Notes under the pieces: model-generated
Seen by the model: only the letters and a program-made list of their open reading frames with translations
Database searches by the model: none
What the model was told of the DNA's origin: nothing
Translations under genes and position numbers: made by a program
Source: Massospora cicadina
Lineage: Eukaryota > Entomophthoromycota > Entomophthoromycetes > Entomophthorales > Entomophthoraceae
Assembly (NCBI GenBank): GCA_022478985.1
Contig: JAKSZP010006704.1
Coordinates: 1 to 64,000 of the forward strand
Direction: 5' to 3'
DNA: 64,000 bases
In this document: piece by piece, positions 53,421-63,099 of the stretch
Layout of the letters: each line of letters opens with the position of its first letter
How positions within the stretch are numbered: position 1 is the stretch's first letter

Positions 53421-53985
53421 TGATCAATTTATAGTTTATTAACAATGGCTTCTAAATTGTTTTAGACAAAGGAAGAGGTCGCATTATATAAATTGACAAC
53501 ATGAGAACGTAAGGTTTGTGTACGCTTTAGTTGTTGGGAGACTTTGTGGTGGTGCAACCTGAATACTTGTAGGAGGGATGTATAGCAGGAAGAACTAATA
53601 CCAGAGATAGTGTTTAGCCCCTAATTCCAATTCTCCTGCTGGAAGTAGAGCTGAGGTGTATAGATCCTGCACCACGGATGGCACTGAGGAAGCGTTGGAG
53701 TGACTGGAATAGACTCCCACAGAAAAAAAATGACGCCTAATAATTGTTGGTTATTTCATTGAGTGTCTCAAATTGATGATAATACTGGTCACTATCAACA
53801 GAAGATAAAGTAAGCTGGTAAATGCTAGAAATTTTAAACTTTCAGGCTGCATGGGCAGTACTTCGTATCATGAGGTGCCAATACATCAAATGGCGCTTCT
53901 TAACAATTTTCACGTTGTTTTTATTGACTGCTATTATTATCCATTTTTTGTAATAAAAGTTTCCCCTGGACATCTCAGAGCCCCC

Positions 53986-53999
53986 TATAGTCAGCACCA
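53986..53999 (-). other. Primer-binding site of gypsy-2
   Basis: TGGTGCTGACTATA on the minus strand, just inside the 5' LTR. It differs from the gypsy-1 site (TGGTGCTCACTA) at one of the first twelve positions. Confidence 0.45.
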
Positions 54000-54006
54000 T
54001 TTTCTT

Positions 54007-54473
54007 GGTGTACCAGTTTTTTAAATGATGTTTATGTTCAAAAATGAGCTTAAAGCTGTAAACTAGTGGAGAAGTCAAAAAGCTTTGTGATGGGTGAAAT
54101 AGACTGATTATTGAATTAGAAACCATTGATATTTATAGGGCAAGTGGGGACCAATATGCCTCAGAGAACTTCGTGGCCCTATATGATCAAATTCTTTCAC
54201 TGCTTTCATGATCTAATGACTGGTCAGCGCCCTCATTGTTCTTCATTGTCCTCATAACCACAAAAGTGAGGGCCACACTAAATGATTTTGAGAAGTGGGG
54301 ATGGGATTCCTGAATGCATCTACATTGATTATTGAGTGGTTGATGCTTCCTGATTTAATCTTGTATTGGTGGCTTCAGGGTAAGAATCCGTTTTTACTGG
54401 ATCAAAAGTCAACTTATTGAAGCTTATTTTGGGAGTAGGGATGACAACTCGCTCATCATCCCAAATCCTAACA
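54007..54473 (-). repeat. gypsy-2 5' LTR
   Basis: On the minus strand it begins TGTTAGGATTTGG and aligns with 18447-18902. Shared blocks include the reverse complements of GTCAGCGCCCTCATTGTTCT and AAAAGTCAACTTATTGAAGC. The inner border is approximate. Confidence 0.7.
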
Positions 54474-54777
54474 GGGATATTGGCAGAACTGGCTTCTAAA
54501 GTCAGAACAGAAACATTGTGCCATGACTACATCTCATGGCCTGTAACAAACTACTTAATGCAAAGGTTATGTAATGCCTCCACGTCCTTTCAATAAACCA
54601 TAAATAGATTTTTTAGGTAATTTGAAAATTTTCTGTGTCTAGTTTATCTGGACAACATAATACTTTATTCCAGAATTTAAATGAGCATCAATACATTTAA
54701 AATAAGTTTTCTGCATTCTTATATAAAGTGATTAAATTTCTCCATCAAAAGGCAGGATCATTATAAGAATAACCAGA

Positions 54778-54794
54778 ATATCTGGGGTATAATA
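54778..54794 (+). repeat. Target duplication of the 46-bp retroposon, left copy
   Basis: ATATCTGGGGTATAATA here and at 54841-54857, 17 of 17 identical. Confidence 0.85.
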
Positions 54795-54840
54795 CATCTA
54801 TGAATCCCCCCTTGGGTTGGGACCATCTAGTACTAAAAAA
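54795..54840 (+). mobile_element. Ultra-short retroposon (46 bp), longest copy
   Basis: The insert CATCTATGAATCCCCCCTTG, GGTTGG, GACCATCTAGTACT plus A tail lies between perfect 17-bp duplications. It shows 22 bp upstream of the core found alone in the other two copies, so the parent has at least this 3' end. The insertion is in the RT thumb of gypsy-3. Confidence 0.85.
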
Positions 54841-56640
54841 ATATCTGGGGTATAATATGATAACTAGGGCTTATTTCCCAGAATTAAAGGTTAATGTGAT
54901 TGAAAAATGTACAGCTGACAATCAAGTGAGACATCATGGGCTCTTGAGATGATTGGCTACTATCACAAAATTCATTTTAAAATATTATTAAAATTAGGGA
55001 AAATTAGTTTCATCAGTTAAAAAGAGTTTAAACTAACTGGATGGCAAACTCCAGTTAGCCTTGACAAACTGAGGAAATTCAAACTAAAGATATGATATTG
55101 GTGAAGCAAAAATTATGTGAAGCCTTTTATTAATTATATGGATGTGTTCCTCAATGCCAAAGGAGTGATTTTATTGCAAATTGATGATGAAGGAATTAAG
55201 CACCCATTGGATAATTGTTTTAAACTTTGTATGTTTTTTGAACGAAATTTAAAAGTAACTGAGAAGAACATTCTGTAATCTAACAAATAAGCAATTCTGT
55301 ATTTTGTCCAAAGGGTAAACTTCATCGTATTAACTGACCATGCTTCTCACGTTGGTTATAAAATCTAAAGGAGCTGGAAGAGCTAGCCCCATGGGCAATA
55401 AGACTAAAATCCTAAACCTTAAAATAAGGCACAGGGTTAGTTTGAAACACCAAAATCTAATTGTCTCTATCAGTTGCCCACCGTTAACTTTAGCAGCTAA
55501 TCTGGCTGATGAATTGCTCAAAAAATGAAAGCCCAACATTATGGCAATAAAACAGTGGAGGTTTAACGCCCTTTATATGGCTGAGGCAAAACACCTTTTC
55601 CAAAATGGGAAAGTTTATAAAAATTATATGATAGATGGTTATTATTTTTAAGATTACTGAGTATATGGAATTGATTACTGCAGCACATAAGGCAATGGGG
55701 CATGGGAGATATGAAAGGATGCTTAAAATTCTGAAACAACACTTGTTAGAGTTCAATGCCTTTTTTAGATCCAAGAAGCCCTAAAATGTTGTAAAGAATT
55801 TAAAGTCAAAGTCCCTTATCATAAGGACACATCTTATCATTTTGGTTAAAACTATTTCTCTCTGGCACACCATCTTATTTACATTTTAAGTCTACTGCCC
55901 AACAGTTACATGCAATTCAAGGTCATACTCGTGATTACAGATCACCTCACTAAGTAATTGGAGGCCAAAGCCATCAAGGGCCTTGGCTCCAAGAGAACAA
56001 TAATGTTTATACCAGAAAACATACTATATAAGCATAGATGTTTGCATTTTGTTTTATCAAGTGAAGTAAAAAATCTTGTCTTATATCATTCCTAAACCTA
56101 AAGACTTAATGAAATTTTAGGGTTTTGTCTATTCCTATTACCCAGAAACCAACAGTACAATGGAATGTGTAAGTGGCAAAATTGTGGGCATCCTGTGAAA
56201 ACTAACCACAGGCAACCCTTCAGTTGAAACCTATTTTGCCCTCCACTGTGTTTTATATTATTGACATCTATTCTTCAATGGACAATTACCGTTACAATAA
56301 CTCTATGGGAAGTACCCCGCAGTAAACCAATTTTATTAAATTGTTAATAGTGAGAGCCTGTTCTTATAATTAAATAGAGTTTTAACACAGAATTTTAATT
56401 TTATCTAAACAGCGAAGAAAATTTAAACATGATAGCTTATAAATGAAGTCTATAAAACGAAATACTTATAATGGAATTTACCTAACATTGCTGTGAATAG
56501 ATTGACCTTATATTGCATCTACCATGGTTTTGGATAAAATATCAAATTGGGTACACATGCAAAGGGTCCTTTTAGATTATTGTGAAAACATCCACCATTG
56601 CCTACAGTATGGAGGATCTCACTAAGTGTTACCCCCTCAA

Positions 56641-58663
56641 ATGGGTGCTTTGTAAGTTCTGAAAAATACCATAGTGCTCTTGTCTTAATGGCTACATCTT
56701 GTCATTGACTCAATGTACCGCCACTCATTTTGTCCCTAATGTTTTGTCTATTGAGGGGAAATAATGATATTTGATCTGTCCAACAGTATGAAAAAACAAT
56801 TTATCTACCTAATAATTAAATTAACTATTAATAAGTTTGAGGCTTCAATAAATCTGTCCACTATAACAACGTCAATCTTCCATATTGCTTATAAGTTATG
56901 ATTAATCTTGTCAGGCCACATTATTGCTAAAAGGTTATTTGAAGTTTTACTTAGGATAACTGCTGATTAGAGTTAGCATCAACACCATAATCAAATCCTC
57001 TCCAAATTTGCTGTTGCTAAACCCATAATCATTGTTTTATGTCACTTTACTCAGCCTTACATCCCTGTAACCCAATTCAATTAATATTATCTCTTATGTC
57101 CCTTTTGGCATAAAACCATTGATAGTAGTCTTATTATCTTATCCTTAATTATTTGTAGCTTATCATCCCTATTAGTCAGTTCATCAATAGGGAGTATATT
57201 CCTAAGGCTTAGTCATTTGTCCTTGATTTCCAGAACGTTTATTCAAATAAGTCAACATTCCTCTGTGCAGTTAAGGGAAATATCTGGCATCGGTGGATTT
57301 TGGGGATTTATAGAGCATATAATAAAAAAATTTAATCAGAAGATCTGGTTTTATACATGTAGCTTTTTTGTAAGCCTATTATAGGGCTCCAGACGTTCAA
57401 CATAAGACCCTAACACACTATCATTACTCTGAGATCAAGGTTTTCTTCCCCTATTGATTTTTTAATGAAAACCTGTAATTGATTAATTGGTGTAGTTTGT
57501 TTTTAAGTGTAATGTCCTCATAAAAATCTACTCTAAAATTAGTAAAATCACCTGTGAAGAAGAATTATGTCTCCTAAGCACCAATATAAACATCTATAAT
57601 GACTGATACTCTTCTTAACAAAATTTCTCCTTCAATTACCATTACTCAATTTGAATATAACCTATTTGGGTTGACATACAATCTTTAGATCAAAAATAAG
57701 TTACTGAATTTAAAAATTTCCAGACGGTTCCACCAATCAAAGACCAATTAAAAAATCTAAAAGAAGCAAATCCCATTTAATAAATTAAGAAGTCCATATT
57801 TCAACAGGAGGTGGAGAATAAGTAAAGTGATAACCAACATCATTGTCAAATGAAATCCATGGTGAGATGAAGCTTTCACTTAATGATCTTGAGCAAATGG
57901 ACTCCAAAAGGAGGTTGAATTGAATATCTCTTAGTACAGAGTTTATAATGAGCAACTATAATAATATTAAAATTCCCTTATTATATACTAGATTTCTTAA
58001 AAATTACTTTATGTATAAAAGTACCGTTGTGATTTTTGCCCACATTTCCAACCATCTAGATTACCATGGGTTGCTAGGGGAAAATTCCCTATAGTGAGTA
58101 ATTTGGATATTGGTTGACCCCAATTTTGGGTTAAAAAGTTTGGTAATTTTAGGCAATTCGCCTGGTTCAGGTCACTCAGGGATCAATCCAGGTAATTGCT
58201 TAAGATTTCGTCAGAAAGAACTGCTGATGAAAAGGGTCATCTGATAGTTGATTGATGATTAAACTATCTTGTGTACTAATTGATATCATTTGGGTTTCGT
58301 CATAACAAATTGTGAATTTAAGGAGCAAGTTGTGAGGCGAGTGATGCCACTTGCAACTAGTGAATTAATCAGTTGGTCTGTGACCTGCCATAATGGGTAA
58401 TAAGTCCCATTAAATAATCAGGTCGCTCACTAAATATGGATGGTTTGCTGGTATTGAGTAGAAAATGTTAGGGACACATTTTATGACTCTTTCCATTTTA
58501 GGTCTTGAGGATGTCTGAAAAAGGAATCCTAACCAAGATGATAAAGACCATTGCTGATGAGATAACGAAGGGTATTTCAATGGCAATGGCTACCGTTTCA
58601 AGGATGGGGTGCCAACGGGGTTGGGTGCCAAATTCCCTCTATAAATATCCCTTAAGATTTACT
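56641..58663. other. AT-rich stretch without recognisable gene
   Basis: By position it should hold the 3' end and LTR of gypsy-3, but I could not find a matching 5' LTR. Short frames only. CTCTATAAATATCCC at 58637 resembles a TATA box of an LTR; its element is unknown. Confidence 0.4.
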
Positions 58664-59804
58664 TTGCTATTTTTGATGTTTGATGCAGAAATAAACCCTT
58701 TAGAGAAAACCATCAATGCTTATAGATTACTCCCATTGATGGATCCTTTGATCCTTCCTGATTCATCTGCATAATCTGATAAATCAGATTCACCTCATAA
58801 CTGCTCTGATTGCAACTGAGAACCCAATTATCATAGCTAATAATAGCTATGATATAATCATATTATGGCTGATTATGGGTCCACTTGGGTGAAAAGTGAT
58901 CTTACGGCATTAACTAAATTGCACCTCCTAAATTAGTGCATTAATCTTAATGCACTAAGGTGGAAGTTGAGTTTAATTAATTAAATTGATTTATTAAGCA
59001 ATTAAAAATAGATGTCCCAAATAAGGGTATATTTAGTGCTATTGAGAGGCCTGCTGATGTCCCAATTAGAGGTGCAGCATCTTTTATGTTCATATATATT
59101 TTATTCCCCATTTATTGTTATTCATCAAGTTATGGCATAGCTCTAACTGGGAAAAATTTGATGTTGAGTTTGTAACCCAAAATCGTCCCAATTGTAAGAG
59201 TAAAATTGGCTTCAATCAGGATGAAATGATTGTTATTTTTAGTCGATTCATTTGCCAAATTGACTTGGGATTTTACATAATTATTGCCATGACTAGCAGA
59301 GGATTGTCTATTATGAATGAACTCATTAAATAGATGAGTTTAGTCAGGAGATGCCCAAGAGGCATATAATACTGGTGCCTGGCTGATTAATAAAACATCA
59401 TCATTTACCATTTTAATATTGATCATTAATAACTACTATCACTTAGTTTAGTTGTTATAATTCCATCTGTCATCTGTCTGATATTTGTATCCATTGCCTT
59501 TACATATATATTAGATAATTGTATGTGTTTATACTTCCCAAAGAGAAGTACATAGTTACCTGCCAGATAAGTAGTCTCAATTATAGAGGAATAATCTCAT
59601 AATTTTGGATGAAGACAGAAGGTCTCATAATTGTTGCCAGTAGACTTAATAATGGTGAGAGTACCGGAGTTACTTAACTATTATTGAGGATTATCAGAGA
59701 ATCTACTTCCAAATTATGAGCAGAAGTTTTATTTTAAAAGCGAGTTTTATCCTCAAATTCATTATTAAGTCATTTTATCTTGCACCATCTGCTGAAACTT
59801 AACA
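58664..59804 (+). repeat. gypsy-1b 5' LTR
   Basis: About 1.14 kb, ends CTTAACA. It aligns with the gypsy-1 LTRs, for example AAACCATCAATGCTTATAGA (58708) and CATATAATACTGGTGCCTGG (59363). The start is approximate because the TG end is changed. Confidence 0.75.
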
Positions 59805-59808
59805 TTTT

Positions 59809-59824
59809 TGTTCTCACTACAGGG
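59809..59824 (+). other. Primer-binding site of gypsy-1b
   Basis: TGTTCTCACTACAGGG four bases after the LTR, close to TGGTGCTCACTACAGG of the family C element. Confidence 0.5.
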
Positions 59825-59837
59825 GATACAACTATCT

Positions 59838-60190
59838 AATATGGATGTGGAAAATCAGCTTTCAGAATTTTCCAGAAAATACATCAACGATGAGATGAAA
59901 ACAAGAGATGTTCAGTTCATTGAAATTTTTATATCAAATTGTTCTGACAAAGAGGAGGATAACGAGTACTCATTAAAGCTAATATCAACTGAACTAACAA
60001 TTCTAATCCCAGAAGCGCTTAATGGCGAAGTTTATCAACCTTGGTCCCAAACTCAATTCAAACCTAATGTGGCGTTTGGTATAATTATTCCTGGACATCA
60101 AGAAATTAGTGTTCTCTGTGCAAACATGCAGAATTGGCCAATTTTCATCAAAAGGCACTAGGTGGTTGCCTATCTCCATTTGATTTTTAT
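59838..60190 (+). pseudogene. gypsy-1b dUTPase-like domain
   Basis: Start ATG at 59838 or 59808. About 50 residues of acidic leader (QLSEFSRKYINDEMKTRDVQ), then LKLISTELTILIPEALNGEV, FKPNVAFGIIIPGHQEISVL, NMQNWPIFIKRH, a TAG, VVAYLHLIFI. The motifs S-T-x-x-x-x-I-P, G-x-V-Y, G-x-I-x-x-G-x-x-E-I, N-x4-I-x-x-x-x-V-x-A-x-L follow the dUTPase order and match gypsy-1 at 30.9-31.1 kb. The catalytic Asp position is Ile here. It would cleave dUTP if intact; this copy has lost that residue. Confidence 0.55.
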
Positions 60191-60419
60191 AACAGAGATT
60201 GAATCTTTCCACAATTTTGGAACCCTGGATGAGCTAGTGCCTCATGATTTGAGTTGGAATATGTACATAATGTCATACCTGTGGCCAATTTTGGGGAAAA
60301 GATCAGGAAAATGATCAAGATTGAGGATTATTCAAGAAATACCATGAGATATTTGTTAAGGATAATTTTGACCTGGAATGTGCAAGAGGAGTAACCCATA
60401 CAACTAGATACTGGGGACC

Positions 60420-61062
60420 ATCTACTTATCCTATTGATGCCAATTAGGCGTTCAAAAACTGTGAAGAGGTTGTGTCAAAGGAAATTAAGGAACTTCTCAA
60501 CTGTGGTATGTTGATGCCATCCAAGAGTCCATGGGCTGCCCCAATTCTCATTGTAAAAAAGAAAGATGGGAGCAACAGGGTTATTATTGACTAAAATAAG
60601 CTTAATAACATTACCAAAAAGGATTTCTATCCTTTTCCATGCATTGATGATGCCCTTGATAGGCTTGGGGGTGAAAAGTTCTTCTCAGCGATGGATTTAA
60701 TTAGTGGGTATTGGCAAATAGATCTTCCCAAAGCTGAGCGAGAAAAGTGCGCTAAAATTACCCAAAAAAGGTTATTTCAACCAACGTGGATGCAGCCAAG
60801 GACTCTGTAATTCTCCAGCAACCTTCCAGAGAGCGATGGACACTATACTGGGCGATCTTAAATTGGCATGTGTACTAGTATACCTAGATGATATAAACAT
60901 ATTCAGCCATACATTTGATGAACATCTGGAACACCTGGAAGAGGTTTTCAGGAGGTTAGCGGCTGCAAACTTGAAGATCAAGCCCCGGAAGTGTCAATTC
61001 TTTAAGGACCAGCTGGAATACCTTGGGTTTGTAATTGATAAAGAAGTCTTCGGCCACAACTA
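60420..61062 (+). pseudogene. gypsy-1b reverse transcriptase
   Basis: Frame order: VVSKEIKELLNCGMLMPSKS, PWAAPILIVKKKDGSNRVII, a D-stop for D-Y, FFSAMDLISGYWQIDLPKAE, REKCAKIT, a shift, GLCNSPATFQRAMDTILGDL, LACVLVYLDDINIFS. The Y-L-D-D site is intact. The thumb reads AAANLKIKPRKCQFFKDQLE, YLGFVIDKEVFG. A few stops and shifts only. It would copy the RNA genome into cDNA. Confidence 0.88.
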
Positions 61063-61864
61063 GCCAAATTGGAAGCAATATTTAAAATGAAAAGGCCTGA
61101 ATCCAAGCGGGACATTCAAGTATTTTTGGGTATGATTGGCTACTATCGCCAATTTATTGCTGACTTTCCTCAAATTGTAGAACCTTTATTTTATCTAATT
61201 ATGGGTAAGGTCTCTTTTGAGTGGAATTTGGCCTGCCAGGTGGCATTTGACCAGCTTTGTTAGGCCCTATTAGTCACACCAGTGTTGCGCTATCCTGACT
61301 TTGACAGGGAGTTTATTGTCTAGACTGATGCGTCATTAATGGCAATTGGAGCTGTTTTGTCCCAAGTTGGAGAAGATGGTGAAGAGCACCCAGTAGCCTA
61401 TGCTAGTCGGATCCTAAATGCCCATGAAAGAAATTATACTGTGACAGAAAGAGAGTGTTTGGCAGTTATATGCCTATAAAAAATTCTGAGTATACCTTCA
61501 TGGTGTGCATTTCACCATGGTTACTGATCGTGAATCCCTAAGCTGGCTTAACAACTTGAAGGAGCCAGAAGGACGTTTGGCTCGCTGGGCACTTAAGCTG
61601 CAGGCTTATGACTATACCATCAAGCACTGGGCTGGTGCTAAGCATCAGAATGCTGATTGTTTGTCCCATCTGCCCATTGTGGCAAACCTCTGCCAGCCTG
61701 TGGATGCCTTGTTTCAGAAGATGGTTAGTGGAACTTTTACCAATGAGCCTGAACAAGTGCAAAAAATTCTCTCAGAATTAAGAAAGGATACCCATACTGA
61801 AAAAAGAGTCTTATTCAAGGTGATTGATGGGAAGAAATATATATTTCCACGTCCCTCGGCTTGA
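61063..61864 (+). pseudogene. gypsy-1b RNase H region
   Basis: Tether: MKRPESKRDIQVFLGMIGYY, RQFIADFPQIVEPLF. RNase H: PVLRYPDFDREFIV, a [46 protein letters not shown]. Then VTDRESLSWLNNLKEPEGRL and KHWAGAKHQNADCLSHLP. The catalytic residues T-D-A-S, E-R-E and T-D-R-E-S-L are present. Two stop codons break it. Confidence 0.85.
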
Positions 61865-62909
61865 GCAGATCTAATTTTGGCTGCTTATAAGGCCACCAGC
61901 CATGGAGGCTTTAAGAAAATAAAGGAGCAGCTCAAGCAAAATTACTATTGGGAATCAATGCATTTTGACATCCATGAAACTTTGAGTTGTTGCCAAGAGT
62001 GCCAAAGGGAAAAACCCTTTTGAAAAGCTACTTTTTATCAGCTTGTTCAACCCAAATTTTTTGGCACACTATATCCATATATGTGGTTGGACCCCTCCCA
62101 ATTAACAATGCAAAAGCCAAATATATTATTGTGGCAATCGATCACTTGATGAAATGGGTTGAAGCCAGGGCTATTCGGGACTTAGGAACCTCAACAACTG
62201 CTAAATTTATCTTGGAGCAAGTTATTTATCAGCACGGATGTCCTCAATTCATATTAACAGATAATGGCACAAAATTTTACTGCAGTTATTCTCCAAAAGC
62301 TCAATGAATTAATGGGGGTGCGTGGTGTTCTGTCAACTCCATAACACCCAGAAACAGATGGTGCAGTAAAACGAGTTAATAGAACACTTTTCAATATCCT
62401 AAGAAACTGACTTCTCAGAAGCCCTCCAAATGGAGTACAAACCTCAGTTCAGCCATTTTTGTTTATAACATCTCTTACCATTTGGCCACAAAGATGTCTC
62501 CTTTCCAACTTCTATATGGGAAGCATCCAGCCTTACCACCATTGTTGTATCCCTTGCTACAAGAACCCCAGGAATTGAATTTTTCTCAGTATGTTGAGAG
62601 GCTTACAGAAACCTTAATTAAGCTGCAAGCCCAGGCTTTTGATAATAACTTTGAACTTCATAAGGCCTGACATGAAAAGATCAAAAATCTGATATGATCT
62701 ACCCAAATTCGCTGTGGGGGATAAAGTTTATTTTGTAATACCCAAGGTTCAGGCCAAAAACACAAGTTAAATCGCATTTGGGTCAGTCCATTTGACGTTA
62801 TAGAGAAACATCAAACTTTTCCTACACTATTAAGGAGAAAAATTTGGGGCATGTATATAATCGAGTCCATGCTAAATTCCTAGGGAAGTTTAAAAAGCAG
62901 CTCAATTAG
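61862..62909 (+). pseudogene. gypsy-1b integrase
   Basis: HHCC region: LILAAYKATSHGGFKKIKEQ, NYYWESMHFDIHETLSCCQE, CQREKPF. Catalytic core: VVGPLPINNAKAKYIIVAID, HLMKWVEARAIRDLG, FILTDNGTKFY (both Asp kept), then HPETDGAVKRVNRTLF, where the catalytic Glu is Lys (GAA to AAA). C-terminal: PFQLLYGKHPALPPLLYPLL, then HVYNRVHAKFLGKFKKQLN, stop at 62907-62909. No chromodomain. Frameshifts near 62280 and 62670. Confidence 0.85.
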
Positions 62910-63099
62910 AAGAGAAGAACTAAAACATAAGTATATACAAATATTTGAAAATAATAGTTATGTGAAAATAATAATTGTATTAATAAAATATATAATAGCA
63001 GTAAAAAATTATCTATTATCTATATACATAGTAAAAAAGAATAAGATTTTATATTACATTAATAAGAAATTTGTAAATTTTAATAAGCAAAAACAAATT

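Larger units (their letters stand above)
18447..54473 (-). mobile_element. gypsy-2: dUTPase-containing Ty3/gypsy element, nested host of others
   Basis: Minus-strand element with similar LTRs at 18447-18902 and about 54007-54473. The order along its own 5' to 3' direction is LTR, gag (53.4-52.1 kb), protease (48.9-48.5), dUTPase-like (48.4-48.1), RT start (48.0-47.77), RT and RNase H (26.68-25.3), integrase (19.96-19.0), LTR. The original element would have been about 8-9 kb; the rest is later insertions: gypsy-1, LINE2, a SINE and a short LTR pair. It interrupts the RT of gypsy-3. I could not confirm a 5-bp target duplication (flanks differ), so the nesting rests on reading-frame continuity on both sides. 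Confidence 0.7.
54474..56640 (+). pseudogene. gypsy-3 RT end, RNase H and integrase
   Basis: It continues the RT from 18446: RLCNASTSF, LCLVYLDNIILYS (Y-L-D-D changed to Y-L-D-N), LRMIGYYH. RNase H near 55140-55520: DVFLNAKGVILLQIDDEGIK, HPLDN, then RHRVSLKHQN as part of the K-H-Q-N-A-D block. Integrase near 55660-56350: ELITAAHKAMGHGRYERMLK, ITDHLTK, PETNSTMECVSGKIVG. C-terminal EDLTKCYPLKWVL at about 56610. Many shifts. A 46-bp retroposon splits the thumb at 54795. Confidence 0.65.
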
